DNA from: Carboxylicivirga mesophila
GTDB lineage: Bacteria; Bacteroidota; Bacteroidia; Bacteroidales; Marinilabiliaceae
DNA length: 64,000 nucleotides
Reading direction: 5' to 3'
Assembly (NCBI RefSeq): GCF_018271975.1
Contig: NZ_JAGUCN010000017.1
Coordinates: 80,434-144,433, forward strand
The stretch's first letter is position 1, and each line of letters begins with the position of its first letter. The position numbers were made by a program, and so were the translations under genes. Below, in pieces: positions 19,511 through 30,662 of this stretch. Under the pieces are notes generated by a model. It was not told the DNA's origin. It made no database searches and saw only the letters and a list, made by a program, of their open reading frames with translations.

Positions 19511-21172
19511 CTATTTACTTACCAGTACCTCTCCTTTAATTACTTCTACCGTTTCATTACCGTTTTTAATCTGTACCGTTAGGTGTCTTATCCCATTGTC
19601 TATTTTATTATCTACCGGGAGATCAATGACAATTTTCTCATAAGGTTCCATAGGGTTAATTATTCCTGAAGCAAGTTCCACGGATCCACTCTTGCTGTCT
19701 TCAAGAACTACCAGTTTTGCTTCACATGACCTTTGTTGTCCAAAATTTTGCACTTCTACCGATAAACTTACTTTACCATTATTCATATTTACCTGGGGCA
19801 TGCGGGCTGACAAAGCAGATGGCAGATAATTAACCCAAGGTAACCGAGCATAGGCAAATAACAGATCCCCCCGGGTGGTCTCACCCAAAAGCTTAATCGC
19901 AAAATTATCTTCTGTAATTCCATTATCCTGAGCATCAAAAGTTAGGATCAAATCATCACCATCGATGCGAGAGTCGATTAACTGGCTCCCGCCCCCATAA
20001 TTAACTTTTTCTGCAGCCCCTAAACGCAGGCTTTCCAATTTTATGTCAGTATGAGGATTAAACCCATCCTCGCCTTTGATCTTTACCTGTATTGTTTTGG
20101 TATAATCATTAATCTTACTGTTATCCACGACCGTCATCAAACGACCTACGGTTAAAGGGATACAAATATGCTTTGAACTATGGTTATCATTGGCCAAATC
20201 ATTCCATTTGATGGTATCTATCACCGCAAAATGTGCCTGCGTAGCTCTCCCGTACTCATCCTGTAGCATTTTGATGCGTTCATATTTAAACCAATCCTCT
20301 TTAGTTCCATCGGTGTACTTCACAATACCTGGCATATAAGCTTCTCCTGGTTCTACCTTCCAATTAATCCCATCCTTTGAACGAAGGTAGTAGGCAATCC
20401 TGCCATACCAGTCATTAACAATCATATGGTATTGCACATTTGTTTTCCATACAACAGGGTCTTCAAATCGCCCTTCGACAGGAGGATAAGCACTATTTTG
20501 AGTGATTTGGTACCACGGAGATAGACCCGTTTGACTTACCCAAACACCTCCTCCTCTGCAAATCATCAGGTAAGAGCCATTTTCCCGCTTCGCGAATGTT
20601 AAATTAGATAATCCGTCATGTACATTCCTGCCGCGACGGTCAAACTTAAACCGGCTAAATACCCATGGTCCGTTTATGGAATCAGAGATGTAATACCCTT
20701 TATAGACATATATAACGTAACGTCCATCATTTAGCTTAAACAATTCAGGATTATGACCTTTCCCAATTGTTTGCTGCACAGTGTAGGGGCCTAATGAGTT
20801 GGTGGCTGTAGCATGAACCACTTCCGAATCAGGCCATGCCATATGACCTTTTTCGGCACTTTCGGGCCAACGGCAAACAAATAAATGGTAGATGCCCTTA
20901 TTATCTTTTATCGCATTCCCCCCCCAATAGGACCATTCATTATCCTCCAATCCATTATCTATATAGCGGGGGATAACTTCTTTAGCTCCCCAGGTATCGG
21001 ATGTCAGTGGCCCATTTACAGGGATAGGCAAGAACCGATCCATAAAACGACCTCCTTTTACCAGCCCGTTCCATTCAACAGGTCGTGTTCGTTCAATTAT
21101 CTGTGCATCAACGGCTAATCCAACCAAAGTAAACAATAGCGGTATCCACCAATTTCTTTTAAATGCCATCAT
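19511..21172 (-). CDS. Exported five-bladed beta-propeller hydrolase (GH43/GH117-like)
   Basis: I start at the ATG at 21172, giving a normal signal peptide (MMAFKRNWWIPLLFTLVGLA, cleaved after DAQ); an ATG at 21220 is possible. The first ~350 residues alternate strand motifs typical of five-bladed propeller glycosidases: NEWSYWGGNAIKDNKGIYHL, GHNPELFKLNDGRYVIYVY, GRFEDPVVWKTNVQYHMIVN. The acidic residues after GRFEDP and GHNPEL sit at blade starts as in GH43 and GH117. A C-terminal beta-sandwich of about 200 residues follows (CEAKLVVLEDSKSG, IRHLTVQIKNG). No specific family is certain. It lies between the GH2 and DUF6067 genes in the same orientation. Confidence 0.65.
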   Translation of the reverse strand: MMAFKRNWWIPLLFTLVGLAVDAQIIERTRPVEWNGLVKGGRFMDRFLPIPVNGPLTSDTWGAKEVIPRYIDNGLEDNEWSYWGGNAIKDNKGIYHLFVCRWPESAEKGHMAWPDSEVVHATATNSLGPYTVQQTIGKGHNPELFKLNDGRYVIYVYKGYYISDSINGPWVFSRFKFDRRGRNVHDGLSNLTFAKRENGSYLMICRGGGVWVSQTGLSPWYQITQNSAYPPVEGRFEDPVVWKTNVQYHMIVNDWYGRIAYYLRSKDGINWKVEPGEAYMPGIVKYTDGTKEDWFKYERIKMLQDEYGRATQAHFAVIDTIKWNDLANDNHSSKHICIPLTVGRLMTVVDNSKINDYTKTIQVKIKGEDGFNPHTDIKLESLRLGAAEKVNYGGGSQLIDSRIDGDDLILTFDAQDNGITEDNFAIKLLGETTRGDLLFAYARLPWVNYLPSALSARMPQVNMNNGKVSLSVEVQNFGQQRSCEAKLVVLEDSKSGSVELASGIINPMEPYEKIVIDLPVDNKIDNGIRHLTVQIKNGNETVEVIKGEVLVSK

Positions 21173-21238
21173 TTTATCTCTCTGTTTAATATTTTTATTA
21201 TCATACAAATAGCTCAACATCAGTTTAACTATTTACAA

Positions 21239-24415
<3,177 letters not shown>

Positions 24416-24499
24416 TCATAAAACTAATACTGGACAACCTCTGATTATTTTGTCTTTTCACCTAAAGAAGTAAATGCATTGGCATTTTTTAAAACATCC

Positions 24500-26068
24500 T
24501 TACTTTTTAAATTGATGAAGTTCAACCGGTAGACGGTATGCTACACTCTTACTATCGAAGTAGTTAAAGTGCACATCCAATTTGTTCGTAAAAGTTCCCC
24601 AATTCTTCTTATTCTCTCCTGCCCAACCTGCCTCGGACAAAGCCATTCCTCTTGGCCATGTCATATAAAATGCCCGATCAATATCTTTGATATATTCACC
24701 CCATAAGGTAGCCTCCACACCAATAATGTGTTCCCTCTTTTTTTCTCCCATTGCCGGATCAAACTTATACACCTGTTCCAATGTAAGAACAGGCATCCAG
24801 TCACAGGTCTCTTCTCCTTTAAACTGTGGATAGTCAAAATAGGCGTGCTCACCGGGACAAGAAATTAACTTATAGCCTAATTGGGCAGATTTTTTAATCA
24901 CTTTTGATGATAAACCCATTCGCCATGTATACATGGTACTATTTTGGGGATATTGCGGCACATCCAGTTCATACCATATCAATGGTTGCTTATTATGCTT
25001 TTGAAGTGATTGGTTTACCCGCTTAAAAAAATAACTCATTAAATCCTGAGGCGTATCCTTTTTAAGTTCTTTTAGCCTTCCCTGACACTTCGGACATTCT
25101 ATCCAATGGTCAAGCGGCGCTTCATCCCCACCAATGTGAAATTCATTCCCTGGAAACACTTCAGCCATTTCACCAATAACATCATCCAGAAAGGTAAAAA
25201 CATCATCGTTACCAGCACACAACAGATTTTTAGAAACACCTGGTGTAGTCCTAACTTCCAATGCCTCATTGAAACATGTCAACTCAGGGTAAGCCACAAT
25301 GGCGGCTACACTATGTCCTGGCACGTCAATCTCTGGTATGATGGATACGTGTCTTTGTGCAGCATAGACAACCAGGTCTTTCATCTGCTGCTGGGAATAA
25401 AAGCCAGAATGAGGTTGCCCGTCTCCTTTCGTTTCTTTTCTAACTGAACCCACTTCTGTTAATAAGGGATATTTCTGAATCTCAATCCGCCATCCCTGAT
25501 CATCGCTTAAATGCAAGTGTAACCTGTTAAACTTATATTTTGCCATTACATCCACATATTGCTTTAAGCCTTCGATGGGCAAAAAGTGACGTGCAGGGTC
25601 AAGCATCAGAGCCCGGTATTCATACTGTGGACTATCATCAATGGCAACAGCTTGTACTACACCTTTGTGCGCATCAAAATGTTCCCACATCCATTGCTGC
25701 AGACTTTGAATTCCATAAAAAATGCCAGCAGCACTCCCCCCTTTTATTTCAACCTTTTGACCAGTGATGGTCAGAGCATAAGCTTCTGCATCAGGTAGTT
25801 TACTATCCAGTACCAGGTCGATGGTATGTTCAGTCATCGCATTTGGTACAATGGCTGCCGATAAACCAAAATCATTATTAAGCATCGCTAACAAATAAGC
25901 AGCTTCAAAATCCACACTATCCTGAGGCGCAAATGAGATGGTTGGAGATGAGATATCAAAAACATCATTCATTGCACGAACCTCAGAAGGTTCAGGGATA
26001 ATTTTATGCTGCTGTGCAAAAATGCTAACCGAAATAAGAATGAAGGTAAGCAATGATAATTTTTTCAT
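24500..26068 (-). CDS. GH20 beta-N-acetylhexosaminidase, exported
   Basis: The product is 522 aa with a signal peptide (MKKLSLLTFILISVSIFAQQ). A GH20b N-terminal domain (to about 145) is followed by the barrel with ALMLDPARHFLP, LHLHLSDDQGWRIEIQKYP, IPEIDVPGHS and the catalytic pair Asp315-Glu316 in FHIGGDEAPLDHW. The Asp-Glu pair is the hallmark of substrate-assisted GH20 enzymes. It removes terminal beta-GlcNAc or beta-GalNAc. It sits between GH89 and GH2 genes, all co-oriented with short gaps (55 and 84 nt). Confidence 0.94.
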   Translation of the reverse strand: MKKLSLLTFILISVSIFAQQHKIIPEPSEVRAMNDVFDISSPTISFAPQDSVDFEAAYLLAMLNNDFGLSAAIVPNAMTEHTIDLVLDSKLPDAEAYALTITGQKVEIKGGSAAGIFYGIQSLQQWMWEHFDAHKGVVQAVAIDDSPQYEYRALMLDPARHFLPIEGLKQYVDVMAKYKFNRLHLHLSDDQGWRIEIQKYPLLTEVGSVRKETKGDGQPHSGFYSQQQMKDLVVYAAQRHVSIIPEIDVPGHSVAAIVAYPELTCFNEALEVRTTPGVSKNLLCAGNDDVFTFLDDVIGEMAEVFPGNEFHIGGDEAPLDHWIECPKCQGRLKELKKDTPQDLMSYFFKRVNQSLQKHNKQPLIWYELDVPQYPQNSTMYTWRMGLSSKVIKKSAQLGYKLISCPGEHAYFDYPQFKGEETCDWMPVLTLEQVYKFDPAMGEKKREHIIGVEATLWGEYIKDIDRAFYMTWPRGMALSEAGWAGENKKNWGTFTNKLDVHFNYFDSKSVAYRLPVELHQFKK

Positions 26069-26123
26069 AGACCTTGTATTAAGAATATAGTTAATATAAT
26101 GGCAACCATTAGATTATCACGCA

Positions 26124-28298
26124 TTAATTAAAGTATTTCATACCTAAATAGTACACAACATCAAGTTCACATTCCTGTGTTTCATTAGGGTATTCATCGT
26201 TACTCAACACCCACTGCTCCTCGAAACTATAAAAATCAGGAGCATTCGGTTCCTTACCTTCAAGAATGCCCCGTGCATATTCAATAAACATGTGCCAACG
26301 CTCTTTGTAATAATCGTTCAGCAGACCCGAATATTCTCTGTAAGCATAGTCATTAACAACATGTTTTTCGTTGGTCCAAACAGTTATCAATCGACGTGCA
26401 TTTTCTTCGAAATTCTTCATCTCACTCTGGGAGGGTGCTCTTTTCTTGGCTTCATTCAACCACGTACCAAGTAAAAATTCTTTTCTTGAGCTCATCAATA
26501 AGTCCATATCAGAAATTAAGTCGAGCATATTGTTAGCCAATATATTGAATTGATCAACGTCCTTATTTTCGAATGCAGACTGAAGGTTCTGGTACACTTC
26601 CCTTCCATGATTTGCCATAACCTGACGGGTTAGATTAACCAGATCAAAACGAAAACAATCAGATTCAGCAAACTCATGCCTGTTTTTGAAAAACATTTTC
26701 CAGGCAAGCAACAATTTCTCTGGAGAATAATCGAGGTCGCCATACCCCCAGGTTGATACCTTTGTTACATTCCATGCCGGACGAGCACATAATACCGACT
26801 CGAATGGTGGGCTACCATGATCACCACTGGCATGCCTGTATTTTGAGTTGTACACTGTCTTTCTCATGATTTGCCATGCCTCTAATACATCACTATTGGC
26901 TTTTCCATAGCGGCTGCTTACATACATCTCTAGCCAATCATCCATATCAACAGTATCGTTTTCCCATACCAGATCAAATAACAGATCATAGATAACAGCA
27001 TCCTGCTCAATCCCCTCTGGCGTGGCACCCAAACCCTTCATCTTAATGCCCTTGGGGTGCTTTAGTGCCTGCATCACATCTGAGTTTGTCTGATCTAACT
27101 TTGCTGTCATCCCGGTTTGTCCACCAAAATTTGGAATCTCACTCCAAACCCAGTTATGGCCTTCAAAACTGCTTTCGCGAGCCCATTCCGATGCTTTGCC
27201 TCCCCATTGAGGCAGTGCTTCAGCGTACAAATCAACCACTAGCGCTTTACCCTTAGGTATTCCTTTAAGCAACTTCCTGGTTGGATTTTCACCCCAGGCC
27301 TGCAACACCCACGTGCTTTTAGGGTTATTAGCTTTCATTGCTTCATAAATCCCTTTAGCGGCATTTGTTACATTAACTCCCTCTGAGGTTCCCCCTTCAT
27401 GAAAAGGGTCACCCTGATAATAATCAGAGATACCATACAGTAACCTTTGTTCTTCGTAATAAATGGCTGCTACCTCATTAAATAGAGGATCCTCCGGCAA
27501 TAAAAAACCAGGACGATTGAAGTTTAACCATTTACCAGGATTATGAATTTTAGCCGTAGGGTGTTTTATCTTTAACGAGTTAGGTACCATTCCATAAAAA
27601 CCTTGAAAAACAGGCTGCATACCCAACTCTTTCATTCTACTTACAATCTTCTTTTGCAACTCACATTGCTTATCAATCCATTCTTGTGATACCGGGCCAC
27701 CCCAGCTTTCCAGATTACCTAATAACCACCAACCGGTGTACGATGGTCCTGGTAAAAAAGCGGTGATTTCGTCTTCTGTATAATTCAAACGCCTTAACGT
27801 ATTCTGCCACACTGCCTCCTGACCAACTAATGCCAGTGGCAGATTAATACCATGCAACGCCATCCAGTCAATTTCCTTTTCCCAACGCTGCCAATCCCAA
27901 AAAGACATCGAGTAATTAAATGTACAATAGTTTAAATAATAACGCTGATCAAAGGTTGCTATCTTCCTAACCTTTTGCTCAATAACAGGCAATGGTTCAC
28001 CAGACTGCTGCAACTGATGCCCGTTCCACGAAAAGCTTGAGTTACAGAAATGTCTTAAATAATAATGCAAGCCATAGGCCATTACAAGGGCTGAATTCCC
28101 TCTTACAACCAGCTTCTCATTTACTGTTTGCAATTCAAAAACATCTTTCCCATTATCATCCGGAATTATTTGAAATTCGAACTCCTCTGTCCGTTCCGGC
28201 ATTAATCGCTTTAATAAAGCATATGCGGCATCTACTTCACTTGATAAAACAGGATGAATGCTCAGCGTCATTAAAACAGCTATGAATAATTTTTTCAT
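26124..28298 (-). CDS. GH89 alpha-N-acetylglucosaminidase, exported
   Basis: The product is 724 aa with a signal peptide (MKKLFIAVLMTLSIHPVLSS). It has the NAGLU domain order: a small N-terminal alpha/beta domain, the tim-barrel domain (YYLNYCTFNYSMSFWDW, WEKEIDWMALHGINLPLALV) and an all-alpha C-terminus. By alignment with human NAGLU the catalytic glutamates are Glu301 (YQGDPFHEGG) and Glu360 (VVDLYAEALPQW). The enzyme removes terminal alpha-linked GlcNAc, a capping sugar of some gastric mucins and of heparan sulfate. No heparan lyase or sulfatase is in the window, so a mucin or glycolipid cap is the better guess. It lies 34 nt from the GH5 gene. Confidence 0.93.
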   Translation of the reverse strand: MKKLFIAVLMTLSIHPVLSSEVDAAYALLKRLMPERTEEFEFQIIPDDNGKDVFELQTVNEKLVVRGNSALVMAYGLHYYLRHFCNSSFSWNGHQLQQSGEPLPVIEQKVRKIATFDQRYYLNYCTFNYSMSFWDWQRWEKEIDWMALHGINLPLALVGQEAVWQNTLRRLNYTEDEITAFLPGPSYTGWWLLGNLESWGGPVSQEWIDKQCELQKKIVSRMKELGMQPVFQGFYGMVPNSLKIKHPTAKIHNPGKWLNFNRPGFLLPEDPLFNEVAAIYYEEQRLLYGISDYYQGDPFHEGGTSEGVNVTNAAKGIYEAMKANNPKSTWVLQAWGENPTRKLLKGIPKGKALVVDLYAEALPQWGGKASEWARESSFEGHNWVWSEIPNFGGQTGMTAKLDQTNSDVMQALKHPKGIKMKGLGATPEGIEQDAVIYDLLFDLVWENDTVDMDDWLEMYVSSRYGKANSDVLEAWQIMRKTVYNSKYRHASGDHGSPPFESVLCARPAWNVTKVSTWGYGDLDYSPEKLLLAWKMFFKNRHEFAESDCFRFDLVNLTRQVMANHGREVYQNLQSAFENKDVDQFNILANNMLDLISDMDLLMSSRKEFLLGTWLNEAKKRAPSQSEMKNFEENARRLITVWTNEKHVVNDYAYREYSGLLNDYYKERWHMFIEYARGILEGKEPNAPDFYSFEEQWVLSNDEYPNETQECELDVVYYLGMKYFN

Positions 28299-28332
28299 GA
28301 TACTATCATTGTTATGTCATTATTAAATAATC

Positions 28333-30411
28333 TCATTCCTGATTTTTTCGAATCACAATACGTTGTGCTTGTGATTTATTATTTGGGGTATAGTACAACA
28401 TATCAGCATTGTCATTAAACATGAGTGTTCCCCCCGTAGCGTATACTTCAAATCCATTTTGATAATGCCACTCCGGTAAAAACACTTCTGTAGGCAATAC
28501 ATTGGTGCTATCAGGAATAAACTCAAGCTCCATTTCACCAATTTCACTCGAAAAGGAGTATTTGGTAATCTGACCGCTGACGCGATATGGATAAGGACGT
28601 ACTGCAGCATCAAGCGCACGACCTCCTGAATTAAGATCATGGCTATTATTTACCTGAGACAGGCTAAATACCGATAAATCCTCTCCATTCCATTGATCGC
28701 CCCTCTCGTTTGTATTGTCAGCAGTGTAGTTCCATAAGGTATAGTGTAACAGGTTTTCTTCAATAGCCGAAAAGCAACGTTCCAGCGCACGGTTCTGAAT
28801 AGTAAAATCACCCGTTTCAAAAGCTTTCCGATCATTCATGTCAAAAGGTATCCCAAACTCACCCAGCAAGGTTACAGCTTCTTTTCCATAGCGTTCTTTG
28901 GTACCTTCTTGCATCTCCCGTAAGAATTCAACAAATGCTTTGTACACTTGCCGTTTACCTAGTATAATTTCATCATCCAGCAAACCAATCCATGGCCAAT
29001 ATCTTTTAGTTACCAATGTTGCATCATCATACCAATGCGAGCCATCGACTAAATAATCAATGCCCAGTCCCCGTAAATCAGGCAGCTTATGTGGCACCGG
29101 AAACAATACATTATCAACGCATAAAAACCAAGCCGAATCAACAGCTTGTATCGCCTGGTGGTAAGCCTTGATAAAAGGGATATAATAATCTTCATTAAAA
29201 TCAACGGTTTTACCTTTAACCTTATTAAAATAATCGGGTTTCAACAACCGAGACTGTCCCATGTCGTTTCGCTCCCAGACACCAGCCTCCTTCCAGACAC
29301 AGCCTTCTGCTCTACTCCAGGCTGATTTACCTTCGCCGTTAACCAATACCACGCCTGCATCCTTTAACGATGCTTTACCCAGTTCATTCTTCTGCACCTC
29401 CTGAGGTATTCCTTGTCCCAATAACATGCCCTGATAAGGTGTTGGTGCCAGACCAACAATACTGGTCGGAAAGGGAGATGATAAATCTGCAATGCCCACA
29501 TAACCAGAAGATGGTTCATTCATTAATTCAAAACCAACAACGTTAGGCAAATCCTTAAGCTCATTGGCCAGGTACACCATGGACTGGATATAATGGCTTT
29601 GTAAAAAGTCCTGAATAGGAATGGAATCATTCACCATTACCTGAGGTGCAAAATCATTACCTGCAAAAAATAACGTGAACATTGTACAGGAAGCCAATTT
29701 ATAATAGTTTGAAAACCAAACCATCTGAGGATACGGATCGCCAAATGCATTATGAACAAAGGCAGCGTCAGTTTCTAAAAAATTCTCCACATTAAAACCA
29801 GCTGCTTCAAATGTCCATAAAGGAGCACCATCTCCACCACTAAACCTACTCCATAGATCCTGGTGCGGATCAATAAACACATTGATATCATACTCAGCTG
29901 CCTTTTTAATGATATCTCTTACATATTGAACGTATTCCTTATCATACATCCCCGGTCCATCATGCTCAATGGCCTCCCAAGTAACTATGAATCGAATAAA
30001 ATGAAATCCCCATTTTTTCAACCTCTCAAAATGCATATCAGCTTCAGAAAGTGGGAAAGGCCTTCCTACAAAAGAGATATCTTTACCATTATAAAAACCA
30101 TCTTTAACATGGCTGCCCATATTGGGCGTAAATGGCACCTTACTGCTTCCACCTAAATTGATGCCCCTTAAAAAAAGGCTTCTTCCATCGTTGGAACAAA
30201 AATTACCATTTTTGACTAGAATATTTTTACCTGCAACATCTACCGTATCTGCTGCTAAATATTCAGGTATATTATCAGATGCTGTTAAGAGTAAACCCGA
30301 AACATCTTTTGCCTTTTTGTTATCTCCGCCCGTAAATATGTACCAATACAAAATACCTGTGGCTAACATCACAATACCAACAAATAACTTAATACTCAAT
30401 CGAACCTTCAT
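28333..30411 (-). CDS. GH5 endoglycoceramidase / steryl-glucosidase-like protein
   Basis: The product is 692 aa, with a hydrophobic N-terminal segment (LSIKLFVGIVMLATGILYWY) that looks like an uncleaved anchor rather than a lipobox signal. The GH5 barrel is large and interrupted by long insertions: FLRGINLGGSSKVPF, FIRFIVTWEAIEHDGPG, VFIDPHQDLWSRFSGGDGAP, FELMNEPSSGYVG (acid/base Glu299) and LLGEFGIPFDM (nucleophile Glu518). The combination of GGSSKVPFTPN, HQDLWSRFSGGDGAP and NEPSSGYVG is typical of EGCrP/steryl-beta-glucosidase-type and endoglycoceramidase-type GH5, which act on glycolipids. A beta domain ends the chain. It is one of two GH5 glycolipidase-like proteins here, the other being at 4907. 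Confidence 0.82.
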   Translation of the reverse strand: MKVRLSIKLFVGIVMLATGILYWYIFTGGDNKKAKDVSGLLLTASDNIPEYLAADTVDVAGKNILVKNGNFCSNDGRSLFLRGINLGGSSKVPFTPNMGSHVKDGFYNGKDISFVGRPFPLSEADMHFERLKKWGFHFIRFIVTWEAIEHDGPGMYDKEYVQYVRDIIKKAAEYDINVFIDPHQDLWSRFSGGDGAPLWTFEAAGFNVENFLETDAAFVHNAFGDPYPQMVWFSNYYKLASCTMFTLFFAGNDFAPQVMVNDSIPIQDFLQSHYIQSMVYLANELKDLPNVVGFELMNEPSSGYVGIADLSSPFPTSIVGLAPTPYQGMLLGQGIPQEVQKNELGKASLKDAGVVLVNGEGKSAWSRAEGCVWKEAGVWERNDMGQSRLLKPDYFNKVKGKTVDFNEDYYIPFIKAYHQAIQAVDSAWFLCVDNVLFPVPHKLPDLRGLGIDYLVDGSHWYDDATLVTKRYWPWIGLLDDEIILGKRQVYKAFVEFLREMQEGTKERYGKEAVTLLGEFGIPFDMNDRKAFETGDFTIQNRALERCFSAIEENLLHYTLWNYTADNTNERGDQWNGEDLSVFSLSQVNNSHDLNSGGRALDAAVRPYPYRVSGQITKYSFSSEIGEMELEFIPDSTNVLPTEVFLPEWHYQNGFEVYATGGTLMFNDNADMLYYTPNNKSQAQRIVIRKNQE

Positions 30412-30552
30412 TTTTCACTTGATTTATTATTGTTTTCGTTGTTCAAAAATATTGTTTGTCAGTTACTGTATATTGTGTCCGGTATATATAGCCATATAAT
30501 GGGATGAATGGCATCTTAACGAAACACCATTTTTAGCTTGAAGAGACAACGA

Positions 30553-30655
30553 ACGCTCAAATTCAATTTTTACCATACCAATAAAAGTCACTAAACCTAT
30601 TTTGTAAGTTTTCCTCCTTAAACAAGCAGTAGATAAAATTCGAATTTGAGCGTTA
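30553..30655. repeat. 103-bp element bounded by 13-bp inverted repeats
   Basis: AACGCTCAAATTC at 30553-30565 is perfectly repeated in inverted orientation at 30643-30655. Allowing one bulged base, the match continues into AATTTT on both sides, giving a stem of about 18 bp around a loop near 70 nt. It fills much of the 251-nt gap between two glycosidase genes. It could be a structured intergenic RNA or a miniature inverted-repeat element; no clear target duplication is seen. Confidence 0.55.
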
Positions 30656-30662
30656 GAATACA

